Origin: Telopea speciosissima
Lineage: Eukaryota > Streptophyta > Magnoliopsida > Proteales > Proteaceae
Direction of reading: 5' to 3'
Length of the DNA: 64,000 nt
NCBI RefSeq assembly: GCF_018873765.1
Contig: NC_057924.1
Location: 15,153,001-15,217,000 of the forward strand
Part shown: positions 39,001-48,438 of the stretch, in pieces
Layout: each line of letters starts with the position of its first letter
How positions within the stretch are numbered: position 1 is the first letter of the stretch
The notes under the pieces: model-generated
Seen by the model: only the letters and a program-made list of their open reading frames with translations
Told to the model about the DNA's origin: nothing
The model's database searches: none
Made by a program: the position numbers and the translations under genes

Positions 39001-42000
39001 TAGGTCTGCCCCTTGCCCTTATAGCTCCTTCAATCAGGATCATCACTCCTCCTTACTGGGGTGTTCCTTGGCCTCCATTGAACATGACCATACCACCTCA
39101 AACAACTCTCACGAAGCTTGTCATTGATCGGGGCAACTCCCAATTCAGCTCTAATACGCTCATTCCTTACTCTCATCTCTGCTACACAGTTCCTCAATAT
39201 GACACTTCTTAACTGCCCATCATTCTGTCCCATACATCATAGCCGGTCGTACAACAGTCCTATAGAACTTTCCTTTCAGCTTGAATGGGATACATTAGAC
39301 GTAAAACTAATATCACAAAACCAACCAACATAAAACTTCGTCATGTTATGCATTCAATATTTTAGATAAAAGAAGCCTGGAACATCCACACTCTTCTTCT
39401 GCCAAAGCTAATTGGAGGCAAGGATGAATCTTGTATCCATTATCCAAAACAGAAATTTTTGTTCCTTTAACTTGTCCAAGTAGACTATACATGAGAAGAT
39501 AAGTAGATAACTTCATTGGTCTTTGCTGGTTACCTTACCATATCCTTCTTTTTCTTCATTGAGTATGTCCAAAACAGAAATTTTTGTTCCTTTAACTTGT
39601 CCAAGTAGACTATACATGAGAAGATAAGTAGATAACTTCATTGGTCTTTGCTGGTTACCTTACCATATCCTTCTTTTTCTTTATTGAGTATGTGGACAAC
39701 AAATAATCAAAAAACATAGCAATGCAAAAAGGGGGACATTCAAACAGGGATTTTTCTTAATAATTTTATCTTAAAATTACAAAAATCACAGATTTGGTCT
39801 TAAACCAAGTTTCATAGGAATTCCTTCTGAAGCAGCCTGAACCTGAGTTACTAACTCGGAGAATACTAAATTTAAATCTGATTTATGAGTAAAATTGCCA
39901 TAAAATATTCTATCTGGAACTCAGGTTAAGTACTTCCTGCCAAGGAATCCAAGCTCAACAAAAGACTAATATTTGAATCCAAGCTTAATTCAGTGGACAT
40001 TATTGCTATAGCACCTTGCAAGAGTGGATGCTTTGACTGCCTTTAAGGAGCATGCCACATGCCTTTGCTACAAATTAAGCAATTAAATTTATTTATAGCA
40101 ATTTTAAAGTGAACAAAAATCCTTTGCCACTTATGTTCCCACAAAATTGTTGCGGTTAAGATGGAAACTCCCTTCAAAAGAAGCATGCTCTCTTCACAGT
40201 GCATTAATGCAAATACAAATCCAAGAGAGATTTTAACGTATAGTCAGCATTAACTTCCTCAACTGAATAGCATGCCTGCACATTGCAATAAAAGTTGGGA
40301 AAGTGATTCAAGCTTAGAGCTCTACAATGAGGATCCCTAAGTATTTAATGAAGGTCATGCAACCATCCTTCAGATTGAATTTACTATGAACTTGATATCA
40401 TACTACTTGCTTACAGTCTCCTACATGAAGGGGAGATCTTCAAGATTCATCATATTAAATGTGCAGGTAGTAAAAGTAAGATACATTCCATTCCAAAGAA
40501 ACCAGAAGGAAATAAAATGCTGACATACAGGCATAGCAGTATGAACATACATCATGAAGACCAAGAGGGAGACAGTCTACTTCATTATAGTCAAAGAACA
40601 AAAATTTACTCGAAACTCTTTTGAGGAAGGTTGGATCATTGTCACAATACAAGACTCCACTCCATGACTGTGAATGACAGCGCCAGCATTCCGCATCTCA
40701 TAAGCCTGAGAAGGGAGGAAAATGGTTGTTCACAACTGACTACTTATGGAAAAATCCAAAAGAAATTAAAAAATTAACCTATCATAGTTGTAGTCAATGA
40801 ATTTCACCCCAGAAAAAAAAATGCAGGAACTTCATAGAGGAAAATGTATGGCTAACAAATTAGAACTGGAACCTCTGAAACCCTCTGAAACGAGATAAAT
40901 TTCATATGCATCTATTATAGATGAAAAATCAAATTTGAGGGGGTCCAACTAAGATCATTCTTCCAGACCAAAGGAGGTATAATGCATGAATAAATATTAG
41001 TTATTTCATGCTAGAGTTTAGATACTGTGGTATAGAATGATAAACAAAAAAAAACAACGGATGCAGCTCTATGTCTGACAATTAACCAAAAAACAGAGAA
41101 TTCTGCATTACATGAATCGATGAAATTTCTGCAGATGATGCTGTATCAATTCTCAGCCACAACCATACATCTCCAGGGTCATGCAAATCTTATTCTAAAT
41201 AATTCAGGCATTAAATAGTTCAACTTCTATTGTTAAAAATCAGAGAATTCAGATGTGCAATCAAACATTTTGTAATCACCTCAGAGCATAACTAAACTCC
41301 CAGAATGTATCTCTGATTATTTTGTTTCTTTTCTAACAAACAGATTTATTTTTCTGAAATTTATTTCTTTAAGAAGGTATATCTCTAGTATAGTAAAACA
41401 ACATATGGTCCCAATGATCAGGACATAAGCCATTTGATGGCTACATAATAGAACAAGAATCCAAATAAGAGTTCTGTATATTGGTAACTCCAACCATATC
41501 CGAAAACCCCAGCTGAAGATCATGAGATTTCATTGACAATGTGTTGTCTCTAACCAATTATAAGGATAATCGCTCAATTGTATTCATAGTGAAATGTAGT
41601 TGAACCCAACATCCTATTATCAGTCTGAAATAACAGACAACACAGCATGTGCTTAAATGGAAATTCTATAAAACGCAGTACCAAACCAATGGAATCCGCA
41701 CTTTTAATATAATCACAAGAAGATTTCGTATGCAACAGTAGTTTTAACCCAGCCAAAACGGATAAAAAACAAAAGAAGACTATTGTAGATACCTTCATGA
41801 AGAGGGGAGCACAGTCGGTACACTTAGGAGGCTTATGGGGATAAGGCTTGGGAGAAGGAGCGCACAGAATTGACCCAGTTGAAGAAAGCAAATACATGTC
41901 CTCAGGAAGCATCCTTTCCTTCTGAACACCTAAACGCAATGAAACAAACAGAGTAAACGGAACAGAACCACCCAGATACATAAACAAGAGAGGAAGGTGG

Positions 42001-42235
42001 GGGGAAAGGGTATACCAGAAGGGGACATGACAATGAGCTGCTGTGACTTGGGAATGGAATCATCGTGGACCTTCATGGTGATGCTGCCACCTGTTCCGGA
42101 CACCCATCCTTGTGTATAGAAATGCCGGCAAAGCTCCGCAACCCCTTCCCTAGTCTCTCTGACGTGTTTGCTTTCCAGGTATGCCTGACAGACGCCGTTC
42201 GCTACACTTACCGCTGCTGCTGCTGCTGTCGCCAT
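15027..42235 (-). CDS. DEP1: Bifunctional methylthioribulose-1-phosphate dehydratase / enolase-phosphatase E1, 12 exons
   Basis: Methionine-salvage enzyme that dehydrates methylthioribulose-1-phosphate, then enolises and dephosphorylates the diketone to the acireductone. Exons from the start: 42016-42235, 41793-41929, 40610-40705, 36284-36403, 35427-35516, 27716-27889, 27406-27561, 18865-19014, 18693-18794, 15792-15901, 15529-15647, 15027-15118. All splice sites are GT-AG, phases agree, total 1566 nt, 521 aa (Arabidopsis about 507). The N-terminal class II aldolase-like domain (about 20-225) carries metal ligands in HSHG (His131, His133) and RNHG (His206). The C-terminal HAD phosphatase (about 280-521) carries motif I DIEGT (285-289), motif II SSGS (420-423) and the acidic motif FVTD (477-480). 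A polar linker encoded by exon 6 joins them. An alanine run ([14 protein letters not shown]) starts the protein. Introns 3, 5, 7 and 9 are 4.2, 7.5, 8.4 and 2.8 kb and hold mobile elements; the coding sequence is intact. Confidence 0.96.
17659..17724. repeat. Tandem 33-bp repeat x 2 in DEP1 intron 9
   Basis: CACATGGTGTAACAGGATTA is repeated with a period of 33 bp, with one G/C difference (GACGTTG versus GACCTTG). Confidence 0.8.
19347..22211 (+). mobile_element. Element A: non-autonomous LTR retrotransposon in DEP1 intron 7
   Basis: 5' LTR 19347-19716 and 3' LTR 21856-22211, both TGTTGAGAAG...TTTTCTACA, differing by a handful of substitutions plus one indel of about 14 bp near the start, so the insertion is recent. 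A perfect duplication GTAAC (19342-19346, 22212-22216) flanks it. The primer-binding site TGGTATCAGAGC is at 19717-19728. Two polypurine tracts TTGAGGGGGAG occur at 21758-21768 and 21845-21855; the second is the one used. The 2.1 kb internal region has no recognisable gag-pol. It shares internal sequence and the LTR 3' end with the element at 32675-35285. Confidence 0.92.
22217..27405. other. Rest of DEP1 intron 7
   Basis: Apart from the foldback at 24050-24300 and a T/G homopolymer run at about 23518-23547, I see only unclassified repeat-like DNA. The 24830-25980 part (starting TGTTGGTGTTTTTTTCCAAC) may be decayed LTR-element sequence, but no termini or pol motifs are readable. Confidence 0.4.
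24050..24300. mobile_element. GC-rich foldback element (MITE-like) in DEP1 intron 7
   Basis: The 38-bp arms 24067-24104 and 24246-24283 are inverted copies with two mismatches (CCAGTTCCCTGCCCGGCCCA on the left). Outer bases TTATCTCCTCC/TTATCTCTTCC extend the match. A third partial copy of the arm motif (GGTTCCCTGCCCGG) lies at about 24139. Local GC is far above the surrounding intron. No target duplication was resolved. Confidence 0.7.
28150..28840 (+). pseudogene. Decayed hAT-type transposase (DUF659 region) in DEP1 intron 5
   Basis: Across several shifted frames the sequence matches plant hAT-related transposase proteins with a DUF659 domain: MSDSWSGP and [11 protein letters not shown], then [19 protein letters not shown] (typical VVTDNGSNYKKAGE), [22 protein letters not shown], and a later [18 protein letters not shown] stretch. 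Stops and frameshifts separate these pieces, so it is not functional. The strand is opposite to DEP1. No terminal inverted repeats or 8-bp duplication were identified around it. Confidence 0.75.
29651..31666 (+). mobile_element. TRIM-like LTR element with internally duplicated 3' LTR, DEP1 intron 5
   Basis: LTR 1 is 29651-30215 (TGATGCAGGACATTT...CCCCATTA). A degenerate primer-binding site TAGTATCAGAGTCC follows at 30218, then about 470 bp of non-coding interior, a purine-rich AAGCAAGGGAGAG, and LTR 2 from 30690 to 31666. LTR 2 is about 977 bp because a 430-bp segment (TGTTTTATC... to ...GGATTCTCTTTCTTC) occurs twice, at about 30808 and 31227. LTRs share CAGGCCCAAGCCC and long pyrimidine tracts. 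Flanks GACGT and GACTA only partly agree, so the duplication is unproven. The antisense Arg/Glu-rich frames are artefacts of the CT-rich tracts. Confidence 0.75.
32675..35285 (-). mobile_element. Element B: related non-autonomous LTR retrotransposon in DEP1 intron 5
   Basis: On the minus strand the 5' LTR is 34949-35285 and the 3' LTR is 32675-33023. The primer-binding site TGGTATCAGAGC is at 34937-34948 and the polypurine tract complement begins at 33024. Flanks CTTTC and CTGTC are a 5-bp duplication with one mismatch. The LTR starts TGTTAGCATTATTAGG and contains a second polypurine-like TTGAGGGGGAG about 80 bp inside. LTR ends (TTACTGGTTACAGGTCCTAG) and internal sequence match element A, while the middle of the LTR differs. 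No gag-pol coding is visible; the many short frames inside are not protein families I recognise. Confidence 0.88.
35728..35897. repeat. Direct 44-bp repeat and GT/GA microsatellite in DEP1 intron 4
   Basis: ATTAAGCATGTAGACCTTGG and the next 20 or so bases occur at about 35731-35773 and again at about 35854-35896, about 123 bp apart. A (TG)n run followed by GAGAGAGAGA occupies about 35899-35936. Non-coding intron DNA. Confidence 0.8.
37885..38560 (-). mobile_element. Candidate degenerate LTR retroelement piece, DEP1 intron 3
   Basis: A TGTGAAAACC...GACTCA segment (38259-38531) has a primer-site-like complement GCTCTGATA at 38243 and a polypurine-tract complement CTCCCCCTCACGG at 38532. That is the same arrangement as the LTR of the element at 32675-35285. 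A 21-bp sequence around 37885 (CTATTAAGCAGTACCGTGAG) recurs inverted at about 38536-38556. Partner LTR not located. Confidence 0.4.
38617..39310 (-). mobile_element. RTE-type LINE fragment (3' end) in DEP1 intron 3
   Basis: On the minus strand the 39000-39300 part encodes the C-terminal region of a plant RTE reverse transcriptase: [18 protein letters not shown] in one frame, then [14 protein letters not shown] and [13 protein letters not shown] after a frame change. It continues to the characteristic 3' tail (GGATCCATGTAGCTGACCC, AGTTGGGATAAGGC, TTGTTGTT) near 38617-38665. Internal purine-rich DNA interrupts it at about 38690-38870. It is 5'-truncated, as is usual for LINEs. Confidence 0.8.
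39443..39692. repeat. Tandem duplication, 125 bp x 2
   Basis: The 125-bp unit beginning TCCAAAACAGAAATTTTTGT (39443-39567) is repeated immediately at 39568-39692 with apparently one substitution (TCTTCATTG versus TCTTTATTG). It lies in DEP1 intron 3 and is non-coding. Confidence 0.9.
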
Positions 42236-43479
42236 TTTATAGGTTGTGTAGTTTGCAGCAGCAGAAGAGGGAAGATGTACTTAGATATATGGAAGTTGAG
42301 AGAGAGATGATATCGGAAAGGTTCGCGTGCGCAGGAGAGATTAGATTGGTAATGAAAGGTTATTATTAATTGTCTATTCCATCCATGATTATTGATCCAC
42401 CATCTCTGTCTCTCTCGAGATCTATCATCCTTTCGCCAGTTGCAGGAATTTTTTTTTATCCGATGTAGAGAATAATCGGAACTGGGAGCGATTGGCCAGT
42501 GGCTACTGAAGGAGTGAGGGCTTTTATTTATATTTTGTTGGAGAAATTCTAGAGGGATAATGGTATGTCATTTCATTTGAGGAGGAACAAAGAGAAAGAG
42601 ACAGGTGATAACGTACCCTCTTTGCGGCTTAAAAAAATCTTATAAAATTAGGAAAATGTTGTCTGTGGGGTTTGGGAGAGAGGGAGTGCAGGCGCAGGGT
42701 ATACGCCCCATGGTTTTTGTACGCGGAATCGGAATGGGTATCGGTCAACTTGGAAACCGAAACAATATTGGATTAATATCGACACGGATCAGCCGTATGG
42801 GATAAAATTTTCCCCTGATTCTCCTTTAAAAATGGGTTTTTGAACATTTTATCCCTTGTCTGTATCATGTCATCGATATGATATCGGCATGGTATTGGGA
42901 TCGATTACATGCAAAACTAGTATGAATCGCATGTGTATCGGGCAATACGATACTGATCCCTTGAGCCATGACTGCCCCATCCCCCATCAAAGTGGATAAT
43001 GGCCACTCTGTTGATGTCGTCGTGCATTCTTGATTCTCCCATTGGTCCATGCTTACACAAAAGCCACACTTCTCCCGTAGAAAACTATTGAGCAAAAATC
43101 TTATTTGAAATCGAAAATTCCATCCAAACCCATGCCTTTATGTATACTCTCATTGGCCCCCACGCTGGTATAGAAGCTATATTTCTCTTACCTTTTTTTT
43201 TTTGGCTTTTCCTGTGTGGAAATGCTTAATCCTCCAATTTATTCTTTATGGGTTTGTTTAGATGGACCAACTATACATATGGGTTGGGTTTAGGGTTTCT
43301 AAACATGGAATCGGGATCGCTGGATCGAGTAGGTCTCAAGAACCCTAGAATTATCACTCAAATTGAAAATCAACAACTCTTGAAATTTCTCAGTAAGAAT
43401 CGATCATGTCAAATTGATCAGAATCAGATTCAGTCCCAATTGATTCGATTGATTCAATTTCGAATGGAAAGATAATGCT
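42236..43479. other. DEP1 upstream region
   Basis: The DEP1 promoter must lie here, on the minus strand upstream of 42235. No firm TATA box was picked. From about 42710 the DNA carries GGTATCGG-like repeats and no gene. Confidence 0.4.
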
Positions 43480-43655
43480 ACTTGATTGCATGCGGCATGT
43501 GGCCCGTGTACCTAGACATAGGGTTGTGTAAAATGATTGTTGTGCCCTCAAGTTTTTTCACCTTTCCATGGTGGCACAGAGTCATTTTGCACAGCTTTAT
43601 GTCTGGGCACAGGTCCGTGCATCGTATACATTCAGGTAGCATTCTTTCTCCCAAT
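43480..43655. repeat. Foldback MITE-like repeat
   Basis: The left side AATGCTACTTGATTGCATGC and the right side (complement of CATTCAGGTAGCATTC) are inverted. The middle has inverted CCTAGACATAGGG/GTCTGGGCACAGG. It resembles the sequences at 46964-47147 and 50570-50750, so these look like one family. No target duplication was resolved here. Confidence 0.55.
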
Positions 43656-45810
43656 AAAGATTTGACAGTTACTTGTTTTTTTATGAGAGATTTGTTAGTT
43701 ATTTACCTGTAACTCTACAAGAAGCATGAGCCCTCCTAATAAGCTTGTCACAACGGTCATTGAGTGGGTAAAAAAGAATTGACTGAACAAGAATTTTTAT
43801 CTTCTCAAGTGTGGTGCAGTGCCTAGTGCACCACACTTGAGCATCCGACGGTGGCCATGAGACTGAGAGGATGAAGTTTAAAGGTGCACCATCAAATGCA
43901 CAAGTGAGGTGCACTGGGCAATCGAAATGATCTTTGTCAAGTGTTGTATATTACTGTTTGTTTATGTGAAAAGTGAAAAAAATATTATAAAATAGGATTT
44001 TTTAATTGTTTAATTAATTTAAAATACCAAAAAAAATAGGAAAAAACTGGAATAAAAAATAACATAAAGGAAAATTTTCATGTAAATATCATTTGAACGT
44101 AAAATTTTACAATAATAGAAGTCTTTTGATGAATAGGCAATTGATGGTCAAATTTAGACTTAACATAACCTGAAATTGGAAAACTCAAAAACTAAATGGT
44201 ATCACCTAAAGGAAAAATAAGATATTATTTAAAATAAATGGGTCTCTCAATTTTGTAAGAAAGTGTCTAAATTGACAAAAGTTGGAAATTCTATAAACAA
44301 ATAGAATATGTAAATTTTGTTCAATGGTTTCATTTTTTTATTTAAAAGAGTTATCCATTTTTATGCAATTTTGTAATAGCGATTTTTCTTCATCTTTGGA
44401 ATGACTTGTGTTTCATACAGACATTCAAGATCAACTATAGGATTTACATAGAGTAGAGTTTGGCATAACTCTTAACAAGTGGATAACCTAAGATTCATTA
44501 GTGAACCACTATTTTAATGATGGTGCTCTTCCCATTTTTAATAGGCAAGCAACCCTCCCACTTATTCTCTATCACTTCGCCTTATTTAAGGGGAATGTCT
44601 GAATGACACCTTTTAATTGTCCATTATCTTATTCCTAAAAGTTATTTAAGATACAATATTTAAAAGAGTTTTCAAAAATACTTTGAAAGTGATATATTAT
44701 TATGTTATTATTAAAAAATATCATTGTCATGCATAATGTGTGTAGAAAGACTTGCTTGGTGGTTCTAGTGCTAGCCATTGTACTTAGTTGAGAGCCATTT
44801 TTGGTGTTCTCATCAGTACATTTTTATCCCTTTGCTTAACCACGTTGAAGCCACATCCAACTTATTAGTGATAGAAATCAAGAACGAGAAGGGCAGTGGA
44901 GGACCAAACCCACATATGTGGTAAAATACGGGGATGACTTGTGGCTAGGGGTGAAAGGCCAACCAAGATCAGATAAAGCTGGTTTTCCGCAGAATCAATT
45001 GTAATAGAGGGTATGATGTCGATGGCCCGAGGTAGAGCACTCAATGGGCGAAGGTGGCCCCCATTTTGCTTTACCAATCTGAGGAAATTCGACTATACAT
45101 GTGACATGACATTATTATTTTCATTGGAAAAAAAAAATCTATATCATACTAAAAGTAAAAAATAATAAAATTACCAATTTTGACACCTTGAGAGGTATCA
45201 ATAAGAGAATCCCTTATTTAAAAGTTCACCTAACTCTCCTACTCTCATATTCATTCAATGTAGGATTGAATGGTAGAAAAAGATTAATCAAATTTTTATT
45301 CTCTCTCATCCTCTGTCCCTCTCTCTCTCTCTCTCTCTTTCTCCCTCTTTCAGTTTTTTTATTCTCACTCTCTCTAGATCTCCACCATCCTCGTCCCTTT
45401 CGTCCCTTTCTATCTTCCTTCTTTCCATTCTTATTCTCTCTCCATTGTACTATTCTTATTTTCTCTCTCTCCATCCTCCTCTTATATATTCGATGTGGGA
45501 TTGTAAATGTGAGTATGGCCCAGCTTTTGTTTTACTGAATGTATTGTCATTTTTTTCGTCCTATATTTTTTAAATTTGAACGTTTAAAATTCTTATATAT
45601 TTGAATTTTGGTTTTTTGACAAATGCCCCTTGAAAATATCTATTTATCCAAATGCCTTTCTATAACTTTTCTAATTGCAAGTTTTCTCCTACTTTCAAAA
45701 CATTATAGTACTTTGGTTTCTACCGTTAATTTGTGACGTTAGATGTTAGTTTTAAGGAATCTAATGATCAGAATACCCTTCTAATAATAACCCACCAAAA
45801 TTAAAAAATA
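43656..45810. other. AT-rich intergenic DNA
   Basis: Contains a short inverted repeat CAAGTGTGGTGCA/TGCACCACACTTG (about 43807-43846) and a TC microsatellite (about 45312-45350). Open frames here are low-complexity Ser/Leu/Phe runs. No gene. Confidence 0.5.
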
Positions 45811-46550
45811 AAATAACAAAAATGTCCTGAAAATTTTTTCCCCAAATTGATTGAGATTTGAACCTATCTGGAAAGCAAGAAAGGAATTTCTATCTTAAAC
45901 AGAAGCATCTTAACTCTTACATTTTGAAATTGCTGTTGATGATTTCGCATCGAACCCAATAATCAAGGTAAGCATGGGAACGAAGATCCCACCCCCACCA
46001 ACACCTCCAACACTCCCAAACGCTGCTCCAAAGAATCCGATTAGTGAACCCACAACGATTTCCCATCCAAATTTCATATCCTGTCAATAAAATCAGCTTC
46101 TTCCAAAGTTAGAGCATGAAAATCGAGAATGCCAATTCTTCTTTATTTTTGTATCAATTAAATAACACATAAAGCAATTCAACGAACATTAAATGTCATA
46201 AGAACGGATTCCTAAAGAGAAATACCAGAGATTTAAGGACTTACAGGCCAGACATGTTGGTAATCTAATTCATTCGAATGCCACGATAACGGAAATACCG
46301 GAGATTTGAAGGATCTCTTCATGTCCTTTGTACCTTGAACCCTGAAATTTCAGGCTCCGATCTGCCGAAACAAACACAGAAGCCATAAGAAAGTCCAAAC
46401 CCATAAGCCATGATTTATCATTATCAAGTCTGCAGATCTCTTGCTTTCCAGATGGGTTCAAACCCTAACCAATATGGAGAAAATTTTTTCAGTTTCAACC
46501 TTAATCGATTTGGGGAAGATGAGGGCGTTTTGGTCATTTTATTGATTCGT
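45811..46550. repeat. Imperfect inverted repeat bracketing the TauE/SafE fragment
   Basis: The right arm (about 46441-46550, + strand) reads TTGCTTTCCAGATGGGTTCA, then a T-rich stretch and TTTTGGTCATTTTAT. The reverse complement of 45811-45878 reads TTGCTTTCCAGATAGGTTCA, then TCAATTTGGGG and TTTTTGTTATTTTAT in the same order. The right arm also contains a short internal duplication. No clean target-site duplication was found, so element status is uncertain. Confidence 0.5.
45920..46461 (-). pseudogene. Broken 5' fragment of a TauE/SafE-family membrane transporter gene
   Basis: Two exon-like blocks match the beginning of plant sulfite exporter TauE/SafE family proteins. Block 1 (46245-46461) reads a signal-like stretch (MGLDFLMASVFVSADRSLK from 46404). 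It then needs a frame change, after which FRVQGTKDMKRSF and NELDYQHVWP continue to a GTAAGT donor at 46244. Block 2 (45921-46080) follows a proper acceptor and reads [33 protein letters not shown] and [12 protein letters not shown], ending at AAAT-GTAAG where the family continues with CMIMG. No later exons are found: the next few hundred bases downstream (toward 45000) show no transporter sequence. The family usually has about 450-500 residues, so this is a fragment with a frameshift. It is flanked by an imperfect inverted repeat. Confidence 0.85.
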
Positions 46551-46963
46551 TCCGCTAAAACTCGGAATTGATCCAATTGTATTACTAAATAGGATGGTTA
46601 TAGACTTATAAGAGTTGGTTTTGGGACCGATTATTAAATGAGATGAGATGGTTCTGGGATGGTTTCCCAATGGGTCCAGAGCCAAAAGCCCAATAATGAA
46701 ACCAATTAGAACAGAAACCACTAAACCTGTTTAACATGTCTAAATTACTTATTTAGGATTATTTAATACTTAATAGTTTCTTTTTTTTAGTAATAGTACT
46801 TAATAGTTATAACTTGTATAAGAGTTATATTGTAATCACAAAGAAAAACTAAGGGTTATCAATTATTTTGGGTTTTTTTGAGTTATATTCTTAAGAATTG
46901 ATGTTTGAATATTTTATGCTTAAGGATATATTCAATTATTTGTATTCTTGGGAAATTTATTTA

Positions 46964-47147
46964 TGGGATAATGGTCATCCGGTCATATGCAAGGAATGGA
47001 CACTGCACCTAGACACAACTGGGCATGAAATGATCGCCCAGCCCCCGCCATGGCAGCTGGAATTTCTACCTTTTTATCAGGGTTGACGGTCATTGCACGC
47101 CCAATTGTGTCTACGCCTTGCACACAAATGGTTAGCATTCTTTATCC
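46964..47147. mobile_element. Foldback MITE with 9-bp target duplication
   Basis: A 184-bp element is flanked by perfect ATTTATTTA copies (46955-46963, 47148-47156). Partly palindromic inner sequence includes CACCTAGACACAACTGGGC and its inverted counterpart CCCAATTGTGTCTACGCC. A 9-bp duplication suggests Mutator-type transposition. Confidence 0.65.
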
Positions 47148-47188
47148 ATTTATTTATATACTTAGGAATTTTGTACATATTTGATTAT

Positions 47189-47363
47189 AGAAAAAAGAAC
47201 TCTGTCCGAGATTGTGGCCTACGCTAGCATTCCCAATGATTCTCTCTCCTTCTCATATGAAAAGAAATATTTACCCCCTTATTTTGAGGATGTGAGAGAT
47301 AGACACATGGGACAATGGGAGTGCTATAGAATAGGCCACTCACTGACAGAAAGACTACTTTCC
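47189..47363. mobile_element. Mutator-type MITE, copy of the 10495 family
   Basis: A 175-bp foldback with TTTGATTAT on both sides (47180-47188, 47364-47372). Inner inverted sequence: GATTGTGGCCTACGCTAGCA and the complement of TGCTATAGAATAGGCCAC; GATAGACACATGGG matches the sister copies. It sits 32 bp from the preceding MITE. Confidence 0.7.
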
Positions 47364-47372
47364 TTTGATTAT

Positions 47373-48438
47373 TCAAGACTTTAGTGCTTAGAACTGTTAA
47401 AGAGGTGGAACAAACTGTCCCAAGCAATGTAGGCCGTTGAATATGCACTACACATCATGTCGCATTACAAAGGACTCAAATCCTCCCAATTATCCAGACC
47501 TGTCCCGTTTGACATCCTTAAAAGTGATCCTAATCAAATTCATTCGTTCATTCATATCTTAATTTTGTATGAGAAATTTTTTTTTAAGAAAGCATATGAA
47601 AATTGTCACATCCATTGACATGTGAAACACGTGTCCAACCCTACCAGTTATTACATTGTCTCCCATCTAAGTTGATTGAAGTGTACCCAATTACCTAATC
47701 GCTTTAAGCACAACTCCATTGATTAGAGATTTGTGAATTACACACTCAACTTTTTATTTCTGAGCTGGTTATCGACTACTTATCGCCCTACCGCCGGTCC
47801 GTTCCAAATTAGAGACAAAGCAAAGGAGAAAGAAAAATGCCCAAGTATAAATGAACCAGTCCAAGAGTTGGCCCGGTTTGGACTTTTGACCGGACCGTCG
47901 GTAGAGCGAAAACCAGCTCAGAAAGAAAAAGTTGGTGGGCAAGTGAAGTTAATTTTCTTTGACTGAAGAATGGAGATAGACCAGAACCCTAGTTTTCAGG
48001 AGCCCTGTCTTCCTCATGGCTCACGCTTGTGATCGACTCTCTCAAGTCTGAACGCAGATAATAATAAAGCAGAAGAGGAACTGAAAAGATCGATCTCTCT
48101 ACCTGTCATGTTTCTATATTTATATATATGGAACCATCCATCATATGACACGTGTTACATCTACATACACTCAAATTTTCCATTTATATCCACCATTTGA
48201 TCTTTTCTCATTCTCTCCCCTTTTTTTTTTTGGAAAATTTTCAATTTCTTAAGCAACCTTCCACCATTAATTCACATCTACCATATTAATAAACTTGCAC
48301 TATAGAATAAAAAAATTCTCAAATCTCCATTATAGAAAATGAATCAAAGCTATAAGTTTTACTAAAGGATATAACAGATTAAAACCTAAGAACCCCAATT
48401 CTAATGCTTCCTACTAAATTTAATTCATAGCTGAAAAC
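47373..48438. other. Intergenic 3' flank of the early nodulin-like gene
   Basis: AT-rich with a poly-T run near 48221. The short plus-strand frame at 47733-47966 has no family match. No gene recognised. Confidence 0.45.

Noticed and set aside
45860..45915. GGTTCAAATC on the minus strand, resembling a tRNA B box
   Set aside because: No A box or cloverleaf at the proper spacing. The motif is part of the inverted repeat near the TauE/SafE fragment.
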